The notes: generated by a model from the letters alone, not told the origin. Numbered from the stretch's first letter, positions 16,361 to 23,830 are shown. The stretch: 24,473 nt of DNA from Actinomycetales bacterium (GCA_024641895.1 JAHECE010000007.1:1-24473); one strand, 5' to 3'. Translations and numbers: made by a program.

Positions 16361-17674
16361 ATGGCGGACCGGACGGACCCGGGCCCGGGCCGAGGAACCC
16401 GCCTCGATCGCTGGCACTCGTCCTACGCCGATCGCGCGCACGGCATGCGCTCCTCCGAGATCCGCGCCCTCTTCGCGGTCGCGAGCCGCCCCGAGGTCGT
16501 CTCGCTCGCCGGCGGGATGCCCTATATCGCCGGACTGCCGATGGGGACGATCGCCGAGGCGACCGAACGGCTCCTTCGCGAGCGTGGTGCCCAGGCCCTC
16601 CAGTACGGATCCGGACAGGGCGAGCCCGAGCTACGTGACCTGATCATCGAGGTCATGGACCTCGAAGGGGTCGAGGCCCATCCGGACGACGTCGTGGTCA
16701 CCACGGGTTCCCAGCAGGCCCTGGACATCGTCACCCGCATCTTCATCAACCCGGGCGACGTGATCGTCGCCGAGGCACCCTCGTACGTCGGCGCGCTCGG
16801 GGTGTTCCGGTCCTATCAGGCCCATGTCGTCCACGCACCGATGGACTCCGGCGGCCTGATCCCCGAGTCCCTCGACGAGACGCTCGGCGCGCTGCGGCGC
16901 ACCGGACGTCCTGTGAAGTTCCTCTACACGGTGCCGAACTTCCACAACCCGGCGGGCGTCACCCTGGCCGCCGACCGACGCGGCCGGATCGTGGAGATCG
17001 CCGCGCGGCACGGCGTCCTGATCCTCGAGGACAACCCCTACGGCCTCCTGGGTTTCGACGGCGACACGCAGCCGTCCCTGCAGGGCCTCAACCCCGAGGG
17101 CGTCGTCTACCTCGGGTCCTTCTCCAAGACCTTCGCCCCGGGCTACCGCGTCGGCTGGGCCGTGGCGCCGCACGCGGTCCGGGAACGCCTCGTGCTCGCG
17201 ACCGAGTCCTCGATCCTGTGCCCGTCGATGATGGCGCAGCTCTCGGTCACGACGTACTTGAACACCTGCGACTGGCGCGGTCAGATCAAGGTCTATCGCG
17301 AGCTCTACCGGGAGCGGCGCGACGCGGCTCTGAGCGCCCTGGCCGAGTTCATCCCCGAGGCCTCGTGGACGGTGCCCGAGGGTGGGTTCTACACCTGGGT
17401 CACCCTGCCCGACGGGCTCGACGCCAAGGCCATGCTGCCGCGAGCCATCACCGCCCGGGTGGCCTACGTGCCCGGCACGGCGTTCTACGCCGACGGTCAG
17501 GGGTCGGGCCACCTGCGCCTGTCCTACTGCTACCCGCCGCCGGAACGGATCCGGGAGGGCGTGCGTCGCCTCGCGGGCGTCGTCTCCGGCGAACGAGAGC
17601 TCGTCGAGATCTTCGGGACCGGGAGCACCGGTCCGATCCCCGGCATCCAGAGCCCGGCCCCGAACCAGAGATGA
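16361..17674 (+). CDS. PLP-dependent aminotransferase (class I/II, LysN/MocR-catalytic-domain type)
   Basis: This fold-type I transaminase has 437 aa. It has the layout of 2-aminoadipate or aromatic transaminases related to the MocR catalytic domain, but no N-terminal DNA-binding domain. SLAGGMPYIAGLP near the start is the typical substrate-lid segment. Further motifs are QYGSGQGEPELRD, TTGSQQALD (phosphate-side Gln/Ala), PNFHNPAG with the conserved Asn-Pro, EDNPYG with the Asp that pairs with the PLP nitrogen, and SFSKTFAPGYRVGW with the Schiff-base lysine K256. HLRLSYCY holds the Arg that binds the substrate carboxylate. The start ATG 16361 follows GGAGGAG by 7 nt; an upstream in-frame extension overlaps the terminator hairpin and is rejected. 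The Ddl-like gene starts 10 nt after the stop, so the two are probably co-translated. The amino acid substrate is not known. Confidence 0.9.
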   Translation: MADRTDPGPGRGTRLDRWHSSYADRAHGMRSSEIRALFAVASRPEVVSLAGGMPYIAGLPMGTIAEATERLLRERGAQALQYGSGQGEPELRDLIIEVMDLEGVEAHPDDVVVTTGSQQALDIVTRIFINPGDVIVAEAPSYVGALGVFRSYQAHVVHAPMDSGGLIPESLDETLGALRRTGRPVKFLYTVPNFHNPAGVTLAADRRGRIVEIAARHGVLILEDNPYGLLGFDGDTQPSLQGLNPEGVVYLGSFSKTFAPGYRVGWAVAPHAVRERLVLATESSILCPSMMAQLSVTTYLNTCDWRGQIKVYRELYRERRDAALSALAEFIPEASWTVPEGGFYTWVTLPDGLDAKAMLPRAITARVAYVPGTAFYADGQGSGHLRLSYCYPPPERIREGVRRLAGVVSGERELVEIFGTGSTGPIPGIQSPAPNQR

Positions 17675-17684
17675 GGAGCGGATC

Positions 17685-18653
17685 ATGAGCGACCACGCCG
17701 ACGGGCTCCAGGTTCTCATCTTGGCCGGAGGTCTCTCGCACGAGCGCGACGTCTCGATCCGCTCGGGCCGGCGCGTCGCCGAGGCGCTGCGTGACCAGGG
17801 TCTCGGCGTCCACGTGCACGACGTCGACGGCGAGCTGCTCGGCTATCTGCGCGAGGCCCGTCCAGACGTCGTGTGGCCGATCCTGCACGGCGCGATCGGC
17901 GAGGACGGCGCGATTCGCGACCTCCTGGGGATCACCGGCGTGTCGTGCGTCGGAACGAACGCCGCGGGAAGCCGGGTGGCCTGGTCCAAGCCGATCGCGA
18001 AGTCGACCGTGGCGCGCGCCGGGCTGGCCACGCCGCAGTCGGTGACGCTACCCCAGGAGCTGTTCCGTGAGCTCGGCGCCAAGGCCGTGCTGCGCGCGAT
18101 CCTCGATCGCCTCGGCCTGCCGCTCGTCGTCAAGCCCGCCACCGGTGGCTCCGCGCTGGGCGTGACGCGGGTGATCGAGAAGCACCAGCTGCCGCACGCG
18201 ATGGTCTCGTGCTTCGCCTACGGCGACACCGCGCTCATCGAGCAGGAGGCGATCGGCACGGAGCTGGGCATCAGCGTGGTCGACCTCGGTGACGGCCCCC
18301 GGGCTCTGCCGCCGGTCGAGGTGAGCACGGTCGACGGACCGTACGACTACGACGCCCGCTACAACCCGGGACGCTCGGAGTACTTCGTACCCGCACGGCT
18401 CAGCCCCGCTCACCTGCGCGCAGCCGAAGACGCGGCCGTCCGCGCGCATGTCGCCCTCGGCCTGCGCCACCTGTCGCGGACCGACCTCATCGTCGACGAC
18501 GCAGGAACCCCGTGGTTCCTCGAGGTCAACACCGCCCCCGGGATGACGGAGACGTCGCTGTTCCCGCTGGCGGCCCAGGCGACCGGCCGGCCGCTCGGAG
18601 CGCTTTACGCGGCGATCGTCCAGGCCGCCGCCAGCGACTACTCCAGAGCCTGA
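17685..18653 (+). CDS. D-alanine--D-alanine ligase family protein (ATP-grasp)
   Basis: The 322-aa product carries the Ddl motif set. AGGLSHERDVSIRSG is a variant of G-G-x-S-x-E-x-x-V-S. LHGAIGEDGAIR near residue 68 is the H-G-x-x-G-E-D-G motif. KPATGGSALGV is the ATP-binding loop, YDYDARYNPG the omega-type loop, and LEVNTAPGMTETSLFP holds the metal ligands E280 and N282. It should join two D-amino acids, or a D-amino acid with a related acid, with ATP in the cytosol. The usual ddl of actinobacteria lies elsewhere, so this is probably a second copy of unproved substrate. It starts at ATG 17685, 6 nt after GAGGAG, which overlaps the stop of the aminotransferase. The pairing suggests the transaminase makes or recycles a D-ligase substrate (inference). 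Its TGA is one base from the parB stop. Confidence 0.88.
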   Translation: MSDHADGLQVLILAGGLSHERDVSIRSGRRVAEALRDQGLGVHVHDVDGELLGYLREARPDVVWPILHGAIGEDGAIRDLLGITGVSCVGTNAAGSRVAWSKPIAKSTVARAGLATPQSVTLPQELFRELGAKAVLRAILDRLGLPLVVKPATGGSALGVTRVIEKHQLPHAMVSCFAYGDTALIEQEAIGTELGISVVDLGDGPRALPPVEVSTVDGPYDYDARYNPGRSEYFVPARLSPAHLRAAEDAAVRAHVALGLRHLSRTDLIVDDAGTPWFLEVNTAPGMTETSLFPLAAQATGRPLGALYAAIVQAAASDYSRA

Positions 18654-18654
18654 G

Positions 18655-19842
18655 TCACCCCGCGGAGAGCCCGTCCGCATACCCGAGGGACGCACCCGTC
18701 GGGGCCAGCACCCCGAGGATCCGGTCGAGGTCGTCGACGGTCGCGAACTCGATGGCGATGCGGCCTCGGCGCTGCCCGACGTTGATGCGAACCCTCGTGT
18801 CGAGGTGGTCCGACAACCGCGCCGCCAGCTCGTCCAAGCGGCCGTCGTCGACGGGGCTCGCCCGCCGACGCGGCTCAGGGCGTCGTCGGTCCTCCCCGAG
18901 GGCGACGATCTCCTCCGTAGCGCGCACGCTGAGGCCCTCGGCGACAATCCGTTGCGCAAGGCGTTCCTGCGCCTCCGTGTCTGCAAGCCCCAGCACGGCC
19001 CGGGCGTGCCCGGCGGACAAGACTCCGGCCGCGACTCGGCGTTGCACGGTCGGCGGCAGCCTGAGCAGTCGGATCGTGTTGGAGATCTGGGGGCGGGATC
19101 GGGAGACCCGGCTGGCCAGCTCGTCGTGAGTGCAGGCGAAGTCCTCGAGGAGCTGCTGGTATGCCGCCGCTTCCTCGAGCGGGTTCAGCTGTGCCCGGTG
19201 CAGGTTCTCCAGCAGCGCGTCGCGCAGCATGTCCCCGTCCGGGGTCACTCGCACGATCGCCGGGATCGCTGCGAGCCCGGCCTGCTGGGCGGCCCGCCAA
19301 CGCCGCTCGCCCATGATGAGCTCGTACTGGACGCGCTCGCCCGGTGCCCCGGCGGGCCGGACGACGATCGGCTGAAGGACCCCGACCTCGCGGATCGAGC
19401 CGACGAGCTCGTCGAGGTCGTCCTCGTCGAACACCTGCCGGGGCTGTCGAGGGTTGGACTCGATCGAGTCCACGGGGATCTCTGCGAAGTGGGCCCCCGG
19501 CACGGGGAGCAGACCTTCGCGGTCGCTCGACGGTGACCCGGGTGAGTCCACCCGAGCCGCTTCACCCGACCCACGTGAACCCACAAGGTCCTCGAGACTG
19601 TCTGGTACCAGAGCCCCGAGATCGGTACCGCCCTCAACGGTTGCAGCACCCGACTGGCTGGTCGGCTCCGCCGAGCCCCAACGCGTCCTCTCAGACGTCT
19701 GCGCCGGACCATCCAGCAGTGCGGTCGTGGTCCCGGTGTTGTGCGGGAAGAACACGTCGACCGGGCGGTCTCCGCCGTGTTCCGGGCCCGCCGGGATCAG
19801 GGCACCCAGTCCGCGGCCGAGCCCGCGACGCTTCTCCGTCAT
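18655..19842 (-). CDS. parB: Chromosome-partitioning protein ParB
   Basis: ParB binds parS, loads as a CTP-dependent clamp, spreads along the origin region and stimulates ParA. The 395-aa product begins MTEKRRGLGRGLGALIP, the ParA-contact motif, and a long low-complexity linker follows (about 21-118). The CTPase/ParBc domain starts near 119 (EIPVDSIESNPRQPRQVF) and holds GERRWRAA at 178-185 and ENLHRAQLNPLEEA. A helix-turn-helix for parS lies at about 238-262. A hinge and a C-terminal dimerisation domain (RIAIEFATVDDLDRIL) end it. The start is ATG 19842, with GGAGG (19850-19854) 7 nt upstream; the open frame reaches to 19929 but the extension is not ParB-like. parA is 101 bp upstream on the same strand. 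The 3' end abuts the Ddl-like gene. Confidence 0.96.
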   Translation of the reverse strand: MTEKRRGLGRGLGALIPAGPEHGGDRPVDVFFPHNTGTTTALLDGPAQTSERTRWGSAEPTSQSGAATVEGGTDLGALVPDSLEDLVGSRGSGEAARVDSPGSPSSDREGLLPVPGAHFAEIPVDSIESNPRQPRQVFDEDDLDELVGSIREVGVLQPIVVRPAGAPGERVQYELIMGERRWRAAQQAGLAAIPAIVRVTPDGDMLRDALLENLHRAQLNPLEEAAAYQQLLEDFACTHDELASRVSRSRPQISNTIRLLRLPPTVQRRVAAGVLSAGHARAVLGLADTEAQERLAQRIVAEGLSVRATEEIVALGEDRRRPEPRRRASPVDDGRLDELAARLSDHLDTRVRINVGQRRGRIAIEFATVDDLDRILGVLAPTGASLGYADGLSAG

Positions 19843-19943
19843 AGTGTTTCCTCCGATTGCTCGCACATCCACGTGCGACGTCCTGGCCGGGCGACCGTGC
19901 GACTTCATGCATGGCGCGCTGACGTGCAAAGTTTGCTAATTCT
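19843..19943 (-). promoter_or_regulatory. parA-parB spacer with inverted repeat
   Basis: This 101-bp spacer lies between parA stop and parB start. It holds TCGCAC-N6-GTGCGA (19861-19878), a further GTGCGA (19897-19902), and a short A/T-rich patch near 19925-19943 that stands out from the GC-rich background. It could hold a parB promoter or a fold that adjusts ParA to ParB ratio. No clear -10 and -35 pair was found. Confidence 0.35.
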
Positions 19944-20993
19944 TTACCTGGCGGTCGCGAGCTCTCGCTGCGGCTCGCTCGCCGCGTCCTGTGGCACCGG
20001 GAGACCTGCCCCCCGGTAGGCGATCTCGCGCGCAGCTGCGAGGTAGGCCAGGGCTCCGGTGGAGCTCGGGTCGTACGTCAGCACGGTCTGGCTGTAGCTG
20101 GGGGCCTCGGACACCCGCACCGACCGGGGGATGTGAGTGCTCAGCGTCGTGTCCGGGAAGTGCTCCCGGACCTCGTCGGCGACCTGATGAGCCAGTCTCG
20201 TCCGGCCGTCCAGCATCGTCAGCAGGATGGTGGAGACGACGAGGTCCGGGTTGAGGTGTGCCTTGATGAGCTCGATGTTCCGCACCAGCTGGCTGAGCCC
20301 CTCGAGCGCGTAGTACTCACACTGGATAGGGATGAGCACCTCACGGGCGCAGACAAAGGCATTGACCGTCAGGAGGCCCAGGCTCGGCGGGCAGTCGATC
20401 AGCACGTAGTCCAGACGTGGCTCGCCCCGGTCGTCGGCCGTGCCCAGATAGTGCTCGAGCGCCCGGCGCAGCCGCCTCTCTCGCGCCGTGAGGTCGACCA
20501 GCTCGATCTCGGCCCCGGACAGGTCGATCGTGGCCGGGGCGCACAGGAGGCCTTCGACAGCGGAGCACTGCTGGACCACGGCCGCGAGCGGGACGTCGTC
20601 CACCAGGACGTCATAGATCGACGGGACGCCGGAGTGGTGGGCGATGCCTAGCGCGGTGGATGCGTTTCCCTGCGGGTCGTTGTCGATCACGAGCACGCGG
20701 AGACCGGACTGGGCCAGCGCCGCGGCGATGTTCACCGCGGTCGTGGTCTTCCCGACGCCGCCCTTCTGGTTGGCGATGGTGACGATCCGTGTCTGCGTCG
20801 GTGCGGGGAACCGGCTTCCGCGCAGCGCGATCCTGCGGCGGGCGTCCTGGGCCAGCTGAGCGGCGAGCGGAGTCGACTCGTCCATCTCAGGAATGGCATC
20901 CAAGCGCGCCCGACGACCGTCCTCGTGGGATGTCTCGTGGTGCGTTTCACGTGAAACGGTGTCTTCCGGCGTGGTCACGCCTCGCTCTGTCAC
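19944..20993 (-). CDS. parA: Chromosome-partitioning ATPase ParA (Soj family)
   Basis: ParA is a Walker-type ATPase that binds DNA non-specifically and moves ParB-parS complexes. NQKGGVGKTT, about residues 75-84, is the deviant Walker A motif with the signature Lys; DNDPQGNAS is A', and LDYVLIDCPPSLGL is Walker B. EYYALEGLSQL and PRSVRVSEAPSYSQ are family segments. About 65 poorly conserved residues precede the ATPase fold. GGAGG (21001-21005) is only 1 nt from ATG 20999 but 7 nt from the in-frame GTG 20993, so GTG is preferred here (349 aa); the ATG form would be 351 aa. A parS site (20943-20958) lies within the early coding region and encodes part of TVSRET. parB follows on the same strand, and rsmG is far upstream. 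Confidence 0.95.
   Translation of the reverse strand: MTERGVTTPEDTVSRETHHETSHEDGRRARLDAIPEMDESTPLAAQLAQDARRRIALRGSRFPAPTQTRIVTIANQKGGVGKTTTAVNIAAALAQSGLRVLVIDNDPQGNASTALGIAHHSGVPSIYDVLVDDVPLAAVVQQCSAVEGLLCAPATIDLSGAEIELVDLTARERRLRRALEHYLGTADDRGEPRLDYVLIDCPPSLGLLTVNAFVCAREVLIPIQCEYYALEGLSQLVRNIELIKAHLNPDLVVSTILLTMLDGRTRLAHQVADEVREHFPDTTLSTHIPRSVRVSEAPSYSQTVLTYDPSSTGALAYLAAAREIAYRGAGLPVPQDAASEPQRELATAR
20943..20958. other. parS site 1, inside the parA coding region
   Basis: CGTTTCACGTGAAACG is a perfect 16-bp palindrome. It contains the conserved parS core GTTTCACGTGAAAC, and it overlaps parA codons for TVSRET. It is therefore both a centromere site and coding sequence. Confidence 0.95.
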
Positions 20994-21226
20994 GGCCATT
21001 CCTCCATCAGATTGGTACCCGAGCAGGCTAGACCGGCTCCACCCAAAGGCTGAGAGGCTCTCCGCGCGCCACGCCGACTCGTCAACTTGTGCGGTTCTCC
21101 AGCCGCTTCGTCGCCGGCGGAGCACTCGGAGTCGACTGACTCGTGCGGAAGTCTGGCCCCGTCACGCGGTATCGGGCGCTGTGACATCCTCGGCGTCACA
21201 CGGCGTGAGCGACCGAGCGTGGAACA

Positions 21227-21242
21227 CGTTTCACGTGAAACA
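21227..21242. other. parS site 2
   Basis: CGTTTCACGTGAAACA contains the exact 14-bp parS core GTTTCACGTGAAAC. It lies upstream of parA in the gene-free region. Confidence 0.95.
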
Positions 21243-21387
21243 CCCGCGCTGTGGCCCAGCGGGGCAGCGAACGGACGAGCCCGCCCATCCGTGCCGCACC
21301 GAGCCGCGCCGGGAACCACCGAGCGGGGTACCCGCGGAGCGGACTCGCTTCTGAGATCGGGAGCCCCACGGAACCGCGGTCCTGCGA

Positions 21388-21413
21388 ATCGCGGTTTCAC
21401 GTGAAACCGCGAT
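21388..21413. other. parS site 3, extended 26-bp palindrome
   Basis: The parS core (21394-21407) is embedded in a perfect 26-bp palindrome centred between 21400 and 21401. The flanks add ATCGCG on the left and CGCGAT on the right. It is the longest palindrome of the five sites. Confidence 0.95.
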
Positions 21414-21634
21414 CAGCCCCTGACTCTCGTCCTGCATCGCCTCGCCACCGCGCCCACCCCTGTCGACCGACAAGACCCGCCCAGGTCCGAGTGGTCAGCG
21501 GTGCGGGCCCGCCCGCAGAAACGCTCACGGGCGCCGACCGTTCCTGGCCCGCGCGACCGGGCCGCTGGCCCGCCCCCTATGCACGTTGACCCAGCTTCGG
21601 TCGGCCAGAAACCTCGGGCACCTTCACGACCGTC

Positions 21635-21650
21635 TGTTCCACGTGAAACA
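21635..21650. other. parS site 4
   Basis: TGTTCCACGTGAAACA fits the general consensus TGTTNCACGTGAAACA with C at the variable position. Confidence 0.93.
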
Positions 21651-21818
21651 GCGAGCGCCCCGCGCGAGGGGTGAGCCCCTGGAATCGCCGGATACCCGTC
21701 CACCGCGCGCCTCGTGGAACACGGCCCAACGGGTTTCTCCAGACCCGCACCCGTTTCGTCCATCCACCGGACAAGCCCTGCGGGCGGGCCGCGCGGCGGG
21801 CACGGCTTCTCATCGGAA

Positions 21819-21930
21819 ACCGCCGGGGAACTCAGCCGACCTGGCGCAGTTCCAGCCAGGCCTGCAGAAACGCGGCCTACCCCTCCCGTTCCCCCGTTCA
21901 GCGGGTGCGCTGCAACCCGAGCACCGCCGG
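21819..21930 (+). repeat. Long direct repeat, copy A
   Basis: This copy aligns with 22340-22452 at about 85% identity by eye. An exact 29-bp block is shared (21885-21913). It contains the hairpin CCTGGC-N9-GCCAGG (21840-21860). Compared with copy B it lacks 1 nt and 2 nt at separate places, which breaks any common reading frame and argues that it is non-coding. Confidence 0.85.
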
Positions 21931-22339
21931 CCCGACTGCCACAGGTGGGGGCTCACTGTGGTGCGTCTGTGCGGGTAGGGCTTCCATGGCCGACTGATTC
22001 GGGGCACCAGGAACAGGACTGCTCTCACGACGTGGTCCACTCCAGCCGCCGTTCGCGGCCGCCCGCTCGGGGTCGGGAACGCTGATCGGGCAGAAGCACG
22101 GCGAGTCGCGGCCGAGCGGAGCGCGTGTCCGCCCGGCTCACGACGCAGCGCCGGGACTCGGCCGCTGTGCAGACCGTCCGCGAGCAGCTGAGCGCCAGCG
22201 GGACGGTGTCAGGCTCGGCCCAACGATCTCGAGGTGGGCCGGACGAAAGGCGGTCGGACGTCGTGCTGGTCTCTCGCCGATCCCGTCCCAGACTCGCCCA
22301 GGCCACCAGGCCTGTCGACGTCGGGAGCATCTCTTGGGC

Positions 22340-22452
22340 AACGCCGGGGAACCCGACCAGCCTGGCGCAGCTCCAGCCAGGCCTGAGGAAACGCCGGCCT
22401 GCCCACCCCGTTCCCCCGTTCAGCGGGTGCGCTGCACAACCCGATCACCCCC
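22340..22452 (+). repeat. Long direct repeat, copy B
   Basis: This is the partner of 21819-21930. The exact shared block is 22407-22435. Its hairpin is one pair longer, GCCTGGC-N9-GCCAGGC (22360-22382), so the stem is kept while the loop differs by one base. It ends about 94 bp before parS site 5. Confidence 0.85.
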
Positions 22453-22545
22453 GGGGCAACGGCACCCCTGGAGGGTCCGACGCCTCCGCCGAAGAGCGTC
22501 GGAGTCTCGGCGGCTCAGGACGCTGTCAACCGCTGGCCAGACGAA

Positions 22546-22561
22546 CGTTCCACGTGAAACG
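22546..22561. other. parS site 5
   Basis: CGTTCCACGTGAAACG contains GTTCCACGTGAAAC, the parS core with C at the variable position. It lies 17 bp beyond the rsmG stop and about 900 bp from site 4. Confidence 0.93.
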
Positions 22562-22578
22562 ACGCAGCGTGGTGCTGT

Positions 22579-23283
22579 CTAACCGCGGGGCTTCTTCCGG
22601 TTCGCGCGACCGACGGTGAGCTCGACCACGGTGGTGGGGTCTCCGAGACCCATGGGGTCGATCTCGTGCACCGCCGTCCGGACGACCCCGAGCCTGCGCA
22701 ACGTCTTCTCGGTGCCCGCGATCTCCTCCGCCGCACGCCGACCCTTCAGCGCGAGGAATCGTCCACCCGCATTCACGAGGGGGAGAGACCAGCCGGCGAG
22801 CCTACCCAGCGGTGCCACCGCCCGAGCCGTCACGACGTCGACCTGCAGCACACCGTGCAGCTCTTCGGCGCGCGCGGCGCGGAGCCCGACGTTGTGGAGG
22901 TCGAGCTCGGCCACGACCTCCTCGAGCCAGCTGATGCGTCGCTGCATCGGCTCGACGAGGTATACCTCCAGATCAGGCCGGCTGAACGCAACGACCACGC
23001 CCGGTAGCCCGGCCCCGGTGCCGACGTCCGCCACCACGCCTGTGTCGGGTAGAAAGGCTGTGAGGGCTGCGGAGTTGAGGAGGTGACGGGTCCAGATCCG
23101 CGACACTTCACGTGGACCGATCAGTCCGCGCTTCTCTCCGTGCTCCCGCAGCAGCGCGTGGAACCGGACTGCCTGCGGCCAGGCGCTGCCGAAGAACTCC
23201 TCCAGCCTCTCCGCGGAGAGCCTCGAGTCGTCGGGGGGAGAAGCGCCCGCCGGCCTCTCCGCGTCCTCAGCGAACTCGGACAA
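22579..23283 (-). CDS. rsmG: 16S rRNA (guanine-N7) methyltransferase RsmG (GidB)
   Basis: The enzyme methylates N7 of G527 (E. coli numbering) in 16S rRNA, using S-adenosylmethionine; loss in actinobacteria gives low-level streptomycin resistance (established knowledge). The 234-aa product shows IWTRHLLNSAAL before the SAM loop VVADVGTGAGLPGVVVAF. Then come EVYLVEPMQRRISWLEEV with the acidic SAM ribose contact, and VVTARAVAPLGRLAGWSLPLV, all typical of the family. The most upstream start in frame is TTG 23283, which overlaps the jag end by 17 nt, and no ribosome site or better start is evident. Translation is probably coupled to jag. The acidic N-terminal 20 residues are variable. Confidence 0.94.
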   Translation of the reverse strand: MSEFAEDAERPAGASPPDDSRLSAERLEEFFGSAWPQAVRFHALLREHGEKRGLIGPREVSRIWTRHLLNSAALTAFLPDTGVVADVGTGAGLPGVVVAFSRPDLEVYLVEPMQRRISWLEEVVAELDLHNVGLRAARAEELHGVLQVDVVTARAVAPLGRLAGWSLPLVNAGGRFLALKGRRAAEEIAGTEKTLRRLGVVRTAVHEIDPMGLGDPTTVVELTVGRANRKKPRG

Positions 23284-23830
23284 CGACCCGACGGTTGGGC
23301 TCGACGCCTTCAGAGTCGGAAGCCAGCCCGGCTGCGGCGACCGCGTCGTGCACGACCTTGCGCTCGAAAGCGTTCATCGGCTCGAGCATGACCGGCTCAC
23401 CCGAGTCCTGGGCACGGGCGATGGCACTCGAGGCCGTCTGCGTGAGTTCTGCCTTGCGGCCGGCCCGGAACCCGGCGACGTCGAGCATCAGCCGACTCCG
23501 CTCGCCGGTCTTGGTCTGCACCGCGAGTCTGGTGAGTTCCTGGAGAGCCTCGAGGACCTCTCCGTCCTGCCCGACGAGCGTGCGCAGGGACCGCGACGAC
23601 TGCTCGTCCGCGACGATCTCGACGGCAGCCCGACCATGGTCGACGTCGATGTCGATGTCACCATCGAGGTCTGCGATGTCGAGGAGCTCCTCGAGGTAGT
23701 CCGCCGCGATCTCGCCCTCTTCTTCGAGTCGCTTCGTCGCCGACTTCACGGTCGCCTCGGGAGCCTCCTCGGGAGCCTCCTCGACCACGTCGTCGATCTG
23801 CGTGGTGCCAAGCTCAGACTCGGTCGTCAC
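23267..23830 (-). CDS. jag: Jag/KhpB (EloR-like) KH-R3H RNA-binding protein
   Basis: The 187-aa product has an acidic N-terminal segment instead of the Jag_N domain of firmicutes. A KH domain follows (about 65-115, GQDGEVLEALQELTRLAVQ as the degenerate GxxG region), then an R3H domain (about 115-187, with ALELPM-like EPMNAFERKVVHDAV holding Arg and His). Such proteins bind RNA and, in firmicutes, influence cell elongation with KhpA; the role in actinobacteria is less clear. GTG 23830 follows AAGGAG (23837-23842) by 6 nt. It lies 80 bp after yidC and overlaps rsmG, the usual origin-proximal operon. Confidence 0.93.
   Translation of the reverse strand: MTTESELGTTQIDDVVEEAPEEAPEATVKSATKRLEEEGEIAADYLEELLDIADLDGDIDIDVDHGRAAVEIVADEQSSRSLRTLVGQDGEVLEALQELTRLAVQTKTGERSRLMLDVAGFRAGRKAELTQTASSAIARAQDSGEPVMLEPMNAFERKVVHDAVAAAGLASDSEGVEPNRRVVVRVR

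Larger units (their letters stand above)
21000..22578. other. Gene-free region between parA and rsmG carrying parS sites and repeats
   Basis: No convincing gene is present in these roughly 1.6 kb. Open frames on both strands are Arg/Pro/Gly/Ser-rich and have no family features, and those crossing the two long repeats go out of register. The region holds four parS sites, two copies of a 113-bp direct repeat, and near its left end the parA upstream region (a weak minus-strand -10 TAGCCT at 21025-21030). No DnaA box of the TTRTCCACA type, tRNA or insertion sequence was seen. Known actinobacterial genomes usually have a much shorter spacer here, which makes the length notable. Confidence 0.75.

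Noticed and set aside
19571..19584. parS-like CCCACGTGAACC within parB
   Set aside because: It has three mismatches to GTTNCACGTGAAAC, including two in the first arm, and no palindromic flanks.
21586..21978. Plus-strand open frame of 130 codons in the parA-rsmG gap
   Set aside because: It crosses parS site 4 and repeat copy A. Repeat copy B differs by 1-nt and 2-nt indels, so the frame is not preserved between copies, and there is no ribosome site.
21000..22578. Possible oriC with DnaA boxes
   Set aside because: No TTRTCCACA-type boxes or AT-rich unwinding stretch were found. The established order puts oriC beside dnaA, beyond yidC, rnpA and rpmH, outside the window.
22125..22619. Plus-strand open frame of 164 codons in the parA-rsmG gap
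   Set aside because: It crosses repeat copy B and parS site 5, runs into rsmG on the opposite strand, and its composition is Arg/Ser/Pro-rich with no domain.
23103..23118. parS-like sequence around TTCACGTGGACC in rsmG
   Set aside because: It keeps only the inner TTCACGTG and misses four of fourteen core positions; the second arm is lost.
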